Below are positions 1-11,570 of a DNA stretch of 64,000 nucleotides, in pieces. Source of the DNA: Saururus chinensis (lineage: Eukaryota; Streptophyta; Magnoliopsida; Piperales; Saururaceae); NCBI GenBank assembly GCA_035235625.1, contig CP141145.1, forward strand, positions 2,914,001-2,978,000, in the 5' to 3' direction. The notes beneath the pieces were generated by a model. That model was given only the letters and a program-made list of their open reading frames with translations. It did no database searches and was not told where the DNA came from. The position numbers and the translations under genes are program-made. Position 1 is the first letter of the stretch. The number at the start of each line of letters is the position of its first letter.

Positions 1-10
1 TAAAAATAGG

Positions 11-1122
11 TAGGGGTGTAAACGGACGGCTGCGGACAAAGGCTATCCATGTCCGTCCACTTTTACATAATTATATTGTTTGTCCGTCCGCTATCCATGA
101 CGGACATATAAATTGTCCTTCCGTTTCTGTCGGTACGGACATAGATGGACACGAACAATATAAACAAAAACTCTCAAAACAACAAGAACAAATATTCGCT
201 AATATCAATCAACGATAAAAAAAGCGGTGGCAGTCTGCCCTGTATAACATATCCAACCTAGATGCCACACGTAAAAATTATACTTTATGGACAGTTAATT
301 AAGAATATTGTCCTGACAAGGTTAATAGTTACATTACCTCCATATGACCCATAGAGACAAAGTTTGGCAAATTTTGCCAAAAATCGGGAAGCTTGCCAAA
401 ACAGGGATACCCCGAAATGTAGCCTGATATTTCTCCCGTATCGGCAAAATTCACCAAAATTGAAAAATTGGGCTAAATCTCAACGTATTTCAGATCTGCC
501 TATGTTTCTACCGAGCTATTCAAGATCCAAATAAAAAACTCACATAATGAAAATCCTTGACATGATAAGGTATGTAAACGAAGAGAAAAAAAACCTTTGA
601 CAACGGAGGACGCCATTGGGAGGTGGAAGTCACCGTGTGAATTTGAAAGCCAATCTCTGCCATCGCCATATGGAGCCAATCATGATCATTGCCGTCGAGA
701 GCTACCGAGCTATAGTAGAGGAATCCTTTAGCAGGATATACGGGTCTGATGTGGCAGTTGCCGTTGGGAGCTACCAATTGGGGGATGGAGGAAGCCACCG
801 GGAAAGGCACTAGAGATGGGCTTGACGTGGAAGAATCAGGCTGGCTAATAGCGGACAAAGGGGAGGACTCATTGCAGCCCAATCGCCGCAGCTGCTTCCA
901 GATTAGAGAGCTCCGATTCAAAAAGGGGCTAGTAGGGCACAATGAAGGGAAAAACATGTTATATTCAGCGGACAAGGATAGGTTTTATCCACAACCGCAT
1001 CCGTAAAATGACTAGACCAAAACTACTGTCTACAACCGTGTTTGTGTCTATGCTGACAAGCCAATATTGTTTGTTTTCATTGCGGACAAACGGCGGACAA
1101 ATGTTGTCCGTTTACACCCCTA
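11..1122. mobile_element. Non-autonomous hAT-type DNA transposon
   Basis: The ends are inverted repeats: the left begins TAGGGGTGTAAACGGAC and the right ends with its reverse complement at 1106-1122. They are flanked by an 8 bp target duplication with one mismatch, aaaatagg (3-10) against agaatagg (1123-1130). TIRs starting TAGGGGTG and 8 bp duplications are typical of the hAT superfamily. Motifs of the ggacaa/ttgtcc kind recur near both ends, as expected for subterminal transposase-binding sites. At 1.1 kb with no transposase-like frame, it must depend on a transposase supplied from elsewhere. The interior from about 600 to 950 is richer in GC than its surroundings and could be captured host sequence, but I recognise no gene in it. 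Confidence 0.85.
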
Positions 1123-1130
1123 AGAATAGG

Positions 1131-3059
1131 CAAATGTTATATGAAACAATAATGAAAAAAGCACATGAAATATGTTCTCCAAGTTAATTGTATTGGGTTA
1201 GGTGGGGCAAAAGTCATATCTCATAGTCGTTATCGACTGCTCAATTGAATTTTGGCTTTCCTCCAATAAACTTATTATACTAGTTTTTCATGACAAGATA
1301 ATATTACCCCTATTGCACTTCAAATTTAAATTTATGTCATTTTCACTAAATGTGATTTTTTTTACATCATTCCCCTTGCTACCTCTAATTGTTGTGGACA
1401 TGGTGATCATATTTGGCTGTCATGCCATATGTCAAGGTGCCCTTGCCACCTTTGGCAACTGTGGCCTAGAGGCTAGATCTAGGCATGAGTTTGGGGGCTA
1501 CATCATGATTAGGGTTGTCCATGGTACTCCTTCATAACTTTATTTTGTGTATAGTACTATTAAGAAGTTAAAAATAATAATTAAATTAACGATGAGTTAA
1601 GTAAAAATTATCCCTAATTATTTTTTAAGTTGAATAGTTAAAGAAAAAATTCTTCCATACCTATTATCTATTTGGCATACATAAAAATATACAATACTTC
1701 ATGCCCTCTTTCGTATAACACTCATCCACCACCAAGCAATATCTAAGAGAAATGAACCCTACCCTAATACTCAACCCCATTCATTTTTTTTCAAAAAATA
1801 TTCACCAAACCCAGCATTGAATACTCAAACCCAGAAGCCTATGTATGATTTTGGCTAGGTGAAGCATAAGCTTATTGAGTTAATGTTTTGACAATGAAGG
1901 GACTTGAAATATTGGATATATGTTAAATAAAGGAAACTCTGGGAATTTAGATTGCTTTTTGAAGAATACGATTGAAATTAGGGGTTAGTTCATTTTTTAT
2001 GGCATGCAATGTCTATGTAGTCAATGTTTTGGTTGCGTAGTCACAACATAAATCTCTTTAAATACATAAATAGGATAACTTTTTTGAGTTAGTATCTTAT
2101 GAATGTATAATTGTGATATTTGCTTGTGTTGATTTTTAGGTTTAGTTATGTTTGAAAAATAGGAGACCATTTAAAATTATTAACCCTTATGAAAGGGGTT
2201 GTGAGTAATAGTTAACCAACTGATTTATTTTAGACAAAATGGATATATAATAAATTATATTATATATGTAATGAAATAGTTATGCATAAAAACATGAGAA
2301 ATAGTAATGGTAAGGAAATAAGTCCAACCGTCACCATAGTATTCCATTGTTAGCCCTAGGCACTCCAGTTGCAACTTGAAGTTTTGCCTATGACAGTTGT
2401 GCCCTAGTGGCTGGAATTGGTCTTGGCTAGATCTAACCGATGCGAAGACATTGATGATCAATGTCAGCTCACTACTGCAACCACAATTAGATTTAAAAAT
2501 AAATAAATAAACCATAGGGATAAGGTGAACCCTTTGGGGTAAATTTTTTATTTTTTAAATATTAATAGAAAATTTATTAATAAAGGATGTAGGTATGAAA
2601 CCCTACCTTTAAGGAAAGGGTGTTGACAGCTTGGAGCATGTTGTTTGGGCTTGTACGTGAATGAGCTATTACACTAAAGCCTGTAGGGTAGTTTCTTCTT
2701 GAATTTTTAGTGACCGAAAACTATTGTCATATATGTATATATACTATTATTAAAATCAAAATAGGGCTAAATTTTTTGCCATACATTGAATTCTCGGACC
2801 AATAAGTTCATTCATATTTTATTTTTGGCTGGGTGGAGCATAAGCTTATTGAGTCAATGTTTTATCAATTAGGATTTTAGAATAAAATCTTCAATTTTCA
2901 AATTTTAGCGGTAGTCAATTAGGATTTTTAATAACATCTTTAAAATCCGGCATTAGTAAATAAAGATTTCTAATATGAAATTTTAAATTCTAGGTTAGTG
3001 GATTAGGCGTTGTAATTCCTAATTTAGAATACTAGTAGAAATGTATAAAACTTACACTG
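1131..3059. other. AT-rich DNA without a recognisable gene; one dispersed direct repeat
   Basis: No convincing coding region is visible. A segment of about 47 bp at 1849-1895 (beginning ttttggctaggtg) recurs in the same orientation at 2822-2869 with a few differences, and the sequence before each copy is also loosely alike. This may be two ends or two copies of an old repeat. Nothing else here can be supported. Confidence 0.5.
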
Positions 3060-3560
3060 AATTGTCTGGCCGGCTCTCAGCTTCTCACTGTTTGGGGCAA
3101 ATTTTGGGTGAATGAAAGGGACACGAATATGCTCTGGAGGGTTTCTCCCTTAGCACCCGTTGGCCGCCAATGAGAATACAACACGTCACACAGACTAAAC
3201 CACACACGAATGCGAACTCGAAAACTCACTTTCTTGCTGAAACTAGAAGAGATGTCGCAACCAAATCGCCGCTGGAAAAAGCCACCCTTTTTCTTGCCTC
3301 TCACACCTCCTCCCTCCTCATCGACTGTCACTGCCAGAACTGAGGAAGTCACAATGCCTCCAAAGTAGTAATGCCAAATATCTCTTCCTCTATCAAGTCC
3401 CTGCTTCTTCTGTATGTGTCGATGAAGCATGCTGCGGGGGGGCGAGCCCGCATTCCGCATTCCGCACTCTGTTTCTCATCTACCTTTGGTTGGTGTTGCC
3501 CAATTTTGAGCCATTTTTGCTAATTTGCCTTTGCGGGTATCAGCCATACCCATTCTGGAA
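3060..3560 (+). promoter_or_regulatory. Putative promoter/5' leader region of the RPC4 gene
   Basis: This is an abrupt rise in GC and loss of A/T runs about 1 kb upstream of the first RPC4 coding exon, in the same orientation. It contains pyrimidine-rich stretches and a short open frame starting at 3252. I infer a promoter and non-coding first exon, because plant genes often have an intron in the 5' leader and the stretch from about 3560 to 4549 looks like intron (T-rich, ending in a polypyrimidine tract and AG). No transcription start can be fixed by eye. Confidence 0.35.
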
Positions 3561-4065
3561 GCTCCCCTATAACAATTTTTTATATGGGTTCATCTGATTT
3601 CTGTCGTCCTGTCATGTTTATCTCCATATCCTGACCTGGGTCTATCTAATCTCTCAATTGGTTCATTGTATTTGTGTCTAGCTGAGCAGTTTTATGTTGG
3701 TTGATGGCTTGATGCATAGAATGCATGGCAGAGTAGATTGATAAAATTATTTTACTTTAATTGTTTTTACTGGGTTGGAAAGTTATTTGAATATTTAGTT
3801 GAATTTGAAGATGTTTGTTAATTGCTACTTCGAGTTTGAGTGTGTCTGAATGGTTAGTTGCTTTGTTGATTTGCTTTGCAGATTAATTTTATTACCTTGC
3901 TAAGTGTCATAGTTATGGAAATGGAATTTACTAGTCAATTTAGGAAATGGTTTGCTTCTGTTAGCTTTTTACTCTATTTTTTGTCTACCTCAAATAGCTT
4001 TTTATTTATTTTCTTTTAGTTATTATTTAACTTTTTCACTTAGAACTCTTCAAATGCACCTAAAA

Positions 4066-4250
4066 ATATATATATGTGAGAAAAGTTTATATGATCCCGG
4101 GCTCATATACGCCTACGTGAGCCTGGGCCCTATGGGCTGTCGGATTTACATCTGGTGGCCGATAATACTCATTGGTATTTAAACCCATGAGTATTATGGG
4201 CCGCCGGCCCATAGAGCTCTGGCTCATATAAACGAGACTCTATATATATT
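4066..4250. mobile_element. Foldback MITE-like palindrome in the RPC4 leader intron
   Basis: The two halves are imperfect reverse complements: gtttatatgatc...ggctcatata near 4085-4108 pairs with ggctcatataaac at 4220-4232, gggccctatgggc pairs with ggcccatagagctc, and aatactcat (4164) pairs with atgagtatt (4187) near the centre. The flanks are alternating A/T. The structure suggests a small hairpin-type MITE of about 185 bp. No clean target duplication is visible, so the family is not assigned. Confidence 0.5.
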
Positions 4251-4577
4251 AATTTTTTAATAACAATATCCTTACTATATCATGTGCTAGTTTTTGAGAA
4301 ATTATTGTATTCCCGTATCCATATTATGTCGTGTCGTATCCCTATATTTGTATCTGTGCTTCCTAGGGTAAAACCCACATCTAAGAGAGGAGAAAATAAG
4401 CTTAATATACTCTTTTTTAAATACCCAACCACTTAAATTGAACAAAATAAAATTATTAATATAAAACAAACATTTTTGTCAAATAGAGCTATTAATATAA
4501 GCGGACGGTGTATTACTTATTATTCAGAGACCTAATTTTTCTGTTTTAGGATCTGCAGTTTTGTTCAATAAAGGCAA

Positions 4578-6306
4578 ATGGGCAACGTAACTGTGGTGGC
4601 TTCTCGAAAGGTTTGGTCCTATTAGTTTTTTGTCCTTGAGTTTTGAGTAGTTCATTAGATGTTGTAACATAAATTTCCTGCTCTCCTTCTATCACTGACA
4701 AATTTGATTGACCACCTCCAGATGAAATTCACGCCAAAGGTTGCACCCCGCAAAGTACTCAAATCATCTGACATTAAAATGTACTTGTTCTTCTCAATTT
4801 TGCAGGGCGTCTTATGAACTGTCTATTTTATTTGACATCTGCATGGATGTTTATTAACTTTTCTCATTCCAAAATTTTCTGCAGTGAGCCAACACATAGT
4901 GAAGTTGATGATAGTGAATGGCAAAACCTGGTAAAGGTGTTCGTGATTTTTCTATTAAAATTTTTATTTATTATTGATGGTAGAAGTGCACATCTAGAAT
5001 GCACGTGCTGCACTCCAAAAATTTAGAGTCATTATGATATGTAAGTTGAGCTTCAAGTTTAGTTTAGCAATTTTGTCCGGTCCATAAATAAGAATTCATA
5101 GATAATACTTTAGGTGTGTTAGGGGTAATTTAGGATTTTTATGATAAAAGGTTTTGCCCACTTTTTCGCTTTAATAGTAGTATTGGTGATAATAGCTTTA
5201 TCCTACTTAACATTTATGTTATTTGCCGCACCTGGAACTCTTATTTCTTTTTCTTTCTAATAGATGTGAGCTATTTCCTTGAACAGACTGAGGGTTTGGG
5301 AAGGAAGGCTCCTAAAGCTGAAAGGAAATGTGAGCATTCTTCTTTTCTTGGCCGTTATTGTTTTCTTGACCATTTTTGTGCCTTAAAAACCAAGTGGCAA
5401 ACACACAAAGAAGGATCAGTTGCAGCAAAATATTAAACCCAAACAAACAGGATTTTCTCATGGGCATAGAGGCTGGTTTTTGAGACAAAGCTCATGTGGG
5501 AGGATTAGTCATCTTTTAGTAAAATGGAGGAAGCGTATAAATAGGTTGAAGTCATGATTGGCAGTGAATACGATTTTTGCTTATGAGAAAGCAACAGATG
5601 TGAATTGTTATAGGAAGAAAATTAAATATGTTCTTGTAGTGCATGAAAAAAAAATCTGTTTGTTAAAGAACTTTACCTTATGAATCTTGGGCATCATGAG
5701 GATTATAAGTCTGTAAGAGTTTTTATTATTTGTACAATTAGGATTCCAGTTACATACTGTGCTCAGCTCTTAAAATTTGATGTTTTGCAACCCAATCTAT
5801 CCGAGTTGCATTTGGTTATAGCACTGCAATCACTTCCTAAAGGTCGTTTATTTTTCCCCAGTGGCCTAGCACTGCAGCCAGTGCAAATAACCAAAGTGGG
5901 TTTCCATGCTGATGTCATCTCGTTTGGGTGCATATGAGTGTAGTTTTGTGGCATCTATAAGTACATGTTTAAAAATTTTTGTTGTTTTTTATTAGATGTG
6001 TCTTTGCATTTGAAACTCAAGCAATGGCAAAAGAATGTGTTTCTTCCATTCAGAACTATTACAGTTATTATCCCGTGACTCTTCCTTTGAGGAGGCCCTA
6101 CTCATGGAACCCAGGTATGCAAGGATGAAACTAAAAGTATATTTTGTCTAAGACAATTTTATCATTTAATGGTCATGATATATACCAGATTGTCCTCATT
6201 CATCTAATATAGGGAGCTTCTTGACGAAGAGGAGTTTGGGCAGGCATGCACGAACTTAGATTACAATGAGGATAGAATTAATCTAGCTGTAGAACTTGGA
6301 CTAATG
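4578..6306 (+). pseudogene. RNA polymerase III subunit RPC4, 5' part, left copy (broken)
   Basis: RPC4 is a subunit of nuclear RNA polymerase III, which makes tRNA and 5S rRNA; it pairs with RPC5 and contributes to initiation and termination. Exons with GT/AG borders: 4550-4610 (ATG at 4578, MGNVTVVASRK), 4722-4780 (MKFTPKVAPRKVLK), 4885-4930 (EPTHSEVDDSEWQNL), 5264-about 5328 (EGLGRKAPKAERK), 5996-6114 (ending YYPVTLPLRRPYSWNP) and 6213-6306 (ELLDEEEFGQA, VELGLM). The KFTPK start, the YYPVTLPLRRPYS block and the LLDEEEFG block are family hallmarks. The first three exons join in phase; the 5264 exon does not, so an exon is missing or damaged. A VAFGYSTAITS stretch near 5808 stops early. Compared with the right copy, this one has lost the end of one exon (EYVEPW) and the following intron, leaving an in-frame fusion. 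The C-terminal half of the protein is absent. Likely a pseudogene; identification of the family is firm. Confidence 0.8.
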
Positions 6307-7468
6307 GTTAGTCTTCAATTAATTTTTCAATTGTTTTATGATATCAACCTCCTCCTCAACCCCCTCTCACCCTTCTTTTCCTGCCTCTCACAGGTAAGAG
6401 CAGCACAATCAGGGAGAAAGGGAGATAGAGAATAGATGAAATGAGGAGAGGAGGAACGATGCCCTCAGATTTAGAAATGCTCCTACTGGGTGCAAAAATT
6501 TGATCCTAGTGAGGACTACTGCAATCATAGATATGATTCGGTGGCACTTTTTTGCTGCTGTTGAGGAAGACAATTCAGGGACTTTCGCTCGTTTTTTTTT
6601 GCAACTTATGAGTTTTTGCTTAAAAGCTTTTGTTTGACATCATTGGTTTTTGGCTTCCCTTATACCTTGTGAGAAGTAGAAAATCATAAAGTAGCTCATA
6701 AATAATTAATACTTTAATTGAGATTTTGTCCATTTTAATAAATTTTTTCTTTATATTATTAGGTTTTCTTATGAATCCCACATTTTTTTAGAGCTTACAT
6801 CTCGTTGCCCCTTATAGTAAAACAAAAGGCACATGTGGCCAGCATCTTCATACAATCCCTCATTTTTTTTGTTATTTGGACTCAACATGTGCTTGAAGGT
6901 TGAGATCATGGAAGTTAAATGAAATTCACTTTGTTCTACATGCCTATAAGAAATCCCAATTGCCTCAAGTAACCAAAATGAGTGAAAAAACCTCTAAATT
7001 CAAAATGATATAAAGCATGTGAATGCAAATTGAACATTTTTTCACAGAGAAAGATACATGGAAGCAGAGTAGCAGAAACCTCATATCCAATAAGTATTTA
7101 TACTTCACTACAAGAACTACAGCATTACAATTTTTTCCTTAAAATAAAAGACTGAACGGAAATGCCAAATGATGGAAAAATTAGTAACTTTGGATAAGCC
7201 TTCATTTAGAGTCACCTGCCAAAATAATGAATGCATGAAATAATAAATAATAAGGAAGCAAAAGCAAACAGCCAGAGAAACTGTTTCTGATACAACTAAA
7301 TTAGGGACAAAATCACACATTTTATAGGGGCAGATAAGAAACTTATAACCTTTGTGTTATACAAGGGAAAAGTTTTGTGCTATACATGGGAAAAGACCCT
7401 CTAATAAGAGGAGTGAGAAAGAGTGAGTGCGGGAGACAGAGAGCAAGAATTTTGGCAATTCTTCTTAC
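6307..7468. other. Duplicated non-coding DNA downstream of the RPC4 exons
   Basis: No further RPC4 exon is recognisable here, although the family continues for well over 100 residues after the LLDEEEFG block. On the minus strand a stretch at 7117-7205 follows a good acceptor (ttttggcag) and stays open in this copy (VTLNEGLSKVTNF) but closes early in the right arm, so it is not supported as coding. Confidence 0.4.
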
Positions 7469-7534
7469 CTTAGCTACTGAGGATGGATGGCAAGCAGATG
7501 TTTCCTCAATATAAAGGCAGGAGGGACATGAAAC
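7469..7534 (-). pseudogene. Orphan 66 nt exon of an unrecognised gene (left copy)
   Basis: On the minus strand a 22-codon open stretch is bounded by tttctcag and gtaaga, both good splice consensus. It reads VSCPSCLYIEET then SACHPSSVAK. The right arm has the same exon at 56394-56459 with A for T at one residue, so frame and both splice sites are kept. I do not recognise the protein. It lies opposite to RPC4 in orientation, so it belongs to a different gene. Without neighbouring exons it is probably a gene fragment. Confidence 0.45.
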
Positions 7535-8313
7535 CTGAGAAATTAAAAATTATTTTTACAGTAGAACATTTCCTTCTGAAATTTATGGAATAAAAATATA
7601 CTCAAAATAGGGATCTTTTCAACTTTATGAGTATTTCCAAACAAATAAACAATGACATATTTATTAGCATTCAGGAAGAAGAAAAACTAAAAAATAATGA
7701 AGTGATCTCCTACTTACAACATTACAAACATCATTTCCATCGATTTGCCACGAAAACTTGGTCCCCTTCCCTTTTCATCTTTGATGGAGTTCTCACTTAT
7801 GACTTCATGTAATATTTTGATGGTGGTCAGTCACTATGGAGGATTTCATAATGAGTCATGGGCTACCTGAAGTCTGCTTGATGTGTAGTAGAGAGTCAAG
7901 ATTTTTTGTTATATTACTAACGGTGGGCTATACCTCCGACATATGAAATAAAATATGGTGGCCTCCGCTTGTGTTTGTCTACTATAGAACATGAAGCAAA
8001 ATATGAAAACTTAAAAGTGGTTGTCAGGTAAAACACACACATATGGATACAATATTTTTAAAAAAAGGGAATATTACATATGTGTGCTAATTTTTTATCT
8101 ACAGTAGATTGGGATTGATTTGGAATGCTATGTGCATTGGGAATTTTAGCAATATTGTTGTTGCACTATAAAGTGAGGTGCTATACAAACACTACAGTAA
8201 ACAATCAGCAGCACTATAACGATTGAATAGTTTTTATAGTGGTCGATCAGGGTTCAGTTTTGCAATAAACAATGTCATTCCAAGTGGAATTTCATTCTTA
8301 TTAAAAGTTTCTA

Positions 8314-8355
8314 TTTCTCTCTCTCTCTCTTTCTCTCTTTCTCTCTCCCTCTCTC

Positions 8356-8395
<40 letters not shown>
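8314..8395. repeat. (CT)n followed by (AT)n microsatellite
   Basis: A CT-rich tract (8314-8358) passes directly into about 18 TA units. The matching place in the right arm (about 55489-55580) carries a different length and order of the complementary GA and TA motifs, as expected for fast-changing simple repeats. Confidence 0.95.
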
Positions 8396-8396
<1 letters not shown>

Positions 8397-8579
8397 CATG
8401 GTAAAAACAAGTGAAAGCAAGAAAAAGTTAGAGATATTTTTTATTTTTCTCTTGAGTGCATTGAGAAAATAGTGTTTTCATTAGCTATTGTGCATTGAGA
8501 GATATTATATGCAGCCATAGGAATCTAATAAATTTCAATGTCTACGTAGTAGCTTGGTAGATTTTTGTATTTAGCTTCA

Positions 8580-10060
8580 CGCATAACTTTAGGGTCAAAG
8601 TAAATGAAGAAGACAAGTGAGATTGGAAATGTCTTACAAGCCTCATTGAGATTTAATGAAGAGATCAAGGTGATCTATCAAAGTTAAAGGAGTTGTTGAG
8701 AGGTCAAGATCCATCATGTTGAAGATGGTGCAAATCAAGATGCACTTTGATAGAAACTTTGATGGGAGATTGTGTTAGAGGAGATGAAGAACAAAACATT
8801 CAAAAGTTTCTAGAAAGACATTAGTAGCCAAGGGAAATTTAGAGATTGACTTTTAAAGTTATAGTAAAGGTTAAGTCTTTTTAAGTTCTAAATCTTCTTA
8901 GTGAATTAGTTAATCACCAAGGGTGGGTCACTTATTTTTTACCATGGCAGATTTCCACATGAAAAAATTGATGCATAGTAGTTTAGAATTCCCTAGCAAG
9001 TGGCCCCATCTTGTAGTCTTTTAGTAATTTTGGGTTAAAAGCACTTTAGTCAATCTCAATGTTGAATAATCTTATACTCCAAATGGTAGTTGAGGTATAG
9101 AAAATTTGGATATTTGCCTTGTGTTGCTATTTGATATATCATGACTTTAATTTTCTTTAATGTTTATGATGATATTATATGCAACTATATTGCTTTGCAT
9201 AAAAGTGTAGAGAAAAATTACCCGAAAAAGTATGGATCTCAAGGATCAAAAAATGTTGAAGCTGATCATGAAGCATCTAATAAAGAAGATTCCCTTGATA
9301 AACATATAAAAAAATCTTTTTGAAAGCTATAACTTGGTTGAAAAAGTTTCAAAAATTATAATATTTGTCTAATCAAATGAGGAGACATTTAACTAATTTT
9401 CCAAGTCTTGGATGCAAAGGAAGAAGCATTAGAAAAGGGGTCCAAAAATTAAAAGTTAAAATTGAAAAGGAAAGAGAAAAGTCAAAATCCTTTGAAGGCA
9501 TAATTAAGGCATCCAATTAGAAATTAGATGGCTTTGTATATGAGTAAATTAGTCTTTTAGATAAGTAAAAATTCTTAAAGGATGAAGTTCATGAGAAAAT
9601 AGAAACAAATAAGTCATGCTTGTAAAAGTTTAAAGATCTATGTAATGACTTAAAAACGTCCAAGAAAAACTAAAAATATTCTTCTTAGGCAAAAGAAGTT
9701 AGATAAGATTTTGTACATGGGATAAGGTAGTTGTGATAATAGAAGATTTGGATACATTGAAAAAATTCTTCATGTTCTAAAGTTGTTACAAATTTTGTAA
9801 AGGAAAAAGTACCCATATAAACTACCAAGTCCGTTCCAGGTTGTTCATACTACAAAGACAAAAGAACTTCCCAACATTCTTAATCCAAAGTTCAATCATT
9901 AAAAAAGGCATTATATAAATGAATACATGGAAAACCGTAGGATACAAGTTCGAAAAAAGGAATTTTTGACCATCCTCAATACCCTTGGATTGCATTAGGA
10001 TTGGGCTTTTAATCAAATAAAAGGTGTCTCTTTCAAAAAGTAAAAAGAATTTCAAAGAGC
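8580..10060 (+). mobile_element. Ty1/copia gag-region relic (left arm)
   Basis: A lysine- and glutamate-rich region with a KLDKIL-type motif (about 9692) and following sequence resembles the end of gag and start of protease in SIRE/Tork-type copia elements. It is an old, broken fragment with several breaks and no flanking LTR pair. The same relic is in the right arm, so it was present before the duplication. Confidence 0.55.
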
Positions 10061-11570
10061 CTATGGATTAATTCTTTTAATCATATGGGATTAGTATGGT
10101 TTTTATGGCTTCTTTAATTTTGATTTCCTGATTGTTTATTTTATATCAATAGTTGAATAAAAATAGAAAAAATGAATCTATAAAAAAAATAGTTTATGCA
10201 TTAGATTTTGTAGTGTTTTTTTAGTTTTCGATGTTCAGTTCAATCTCCTCAATACTAGAGAATTTATACTTCAAGCTGAAATACATTATGAGTGATGTTG
10301 TCTTCAATTAAGAGAAGAATGCACCATGGTGAGTAAACATTATATTAATTTTCTTCATTATTATGTTATATGTCTCTAGTTTTCTAAAATATTGCACACA
10401 TCATAAAACTCAAGTCAATTTTAAGATAAGAACTTAAATATGAAATATATGATACTTGAAAACTTCTAAGTTTATATTTTGGTTTAGTCTAGGAAATCAA
10501 AACTCATGGAACTTGCCAAAATTCCAACAAGAACTTGCTATAATTTTTTTCCTTTTACGAAGGCTTTGAAGGTTCATGTTGAAAAGAAAAAGAGAAAAAG
10601 GAAAAATCCTTGTGAAGATAATGGAGAAGGCTACGTACTTGAGAAATCTATTTAGAGTGAAAGCTATCATCTACTTGACATCCAAAAGATGAAAGACACA
10701 TGAAAGAAAAAGGCAAGTTGACACGATTTAGAAAAACCAAGTCCTAATCAAAATAAAAAAAAAATCAAAATTGAATAAGTCAAGGGTGTAAATGATGAAT
10801 TTGTTTTATTGTACAATCAAATTGAATGAATGATATATAAGGGAATTAATCAAGTGAATAAAAAAAAATAACCTTATCTATGATAGAGTTATAGATAACT
10901 TTATCTCATCTTGATTAGGTTAAGCGTAAAAGTTAAGAAAACAAGCTTAAAATAAACAAACCAAGGAGTAGACTAATCAAAGTAAGGTCACAAGGTTATA
11001 AATTTTTGGTTGTGTAATGCTTAAATTATGATTTTGAATAGTATGGACCATGAGCTCAACATGTGATTTTGATTTGCTATTTTCTTGAGTTATGGAGTAA
11101 ATAATTAGGTTATTTTACTTATTTGAGGTTACATTAGAATCTTAAGATTGAATAATATTTATTTGAATTTCTAAAATTTCAAAAAGTAATAAACAAAAGT
11201 TACTCAAAACCAATGGATCGGGTTGCACATGCGATTGAGTCTCAAGAAAATGCCAAAGTCCAAACTATCCGGTTGTACGACCAAAGTAATTGTTATGGTA
11301 GTACGACCATCATTAGGCGTGTGTCTTAGTCAGATTTGAAGTAAATTTGGACATTATACTCAAATTCCTTGAGATTTTGCCAGTTTTCATGAAATTGTTG
11401 AAATGAGTGCCAAAATTCAATCTTCAATTTTTAGTCCATTTCGTTGAGATTCATTTTTCTATAATTCATTCATTTGGCCTAGATATACATCAAGCTAAAC
11501 TTTATTGGAACTTTATTTGTTAAATTTTGTGTTTTATGCATTTGAAAACATGAAGTTTTTGGGACTTGAT
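10061..11570. other. AT-rich duplicated DNA, probably old retroelement
   Basis: No gene is visible. The sequence continues without a clear break from the copia relic towards the LTR-like end at 11571 and matches the right arm throughout (about 52552-54290). It is best read as decayed retroelement DNA. Confidence 0.4.

Noticed and set aside
616-1187. Three overlapping plus-strand frames of 65-85 codons
   Set aside because: They are inside the hAT element, overlap each other in different frames and have no recognisable motifs.
6590-6740. Possible small inverted-repeat element around acttatgagtttttgc
   Set aside because: Only a short, weak match to agctcataaat is found and no target duplication.
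5631-7120. ttcttgtagtg at 5631 and cactacaagaac at 7107 as CACTA ends
   Set aside because: The two termini point outwards instead of inwards, no subterminal repeats accompany them, and the first lies within RPC4 gene sequence.
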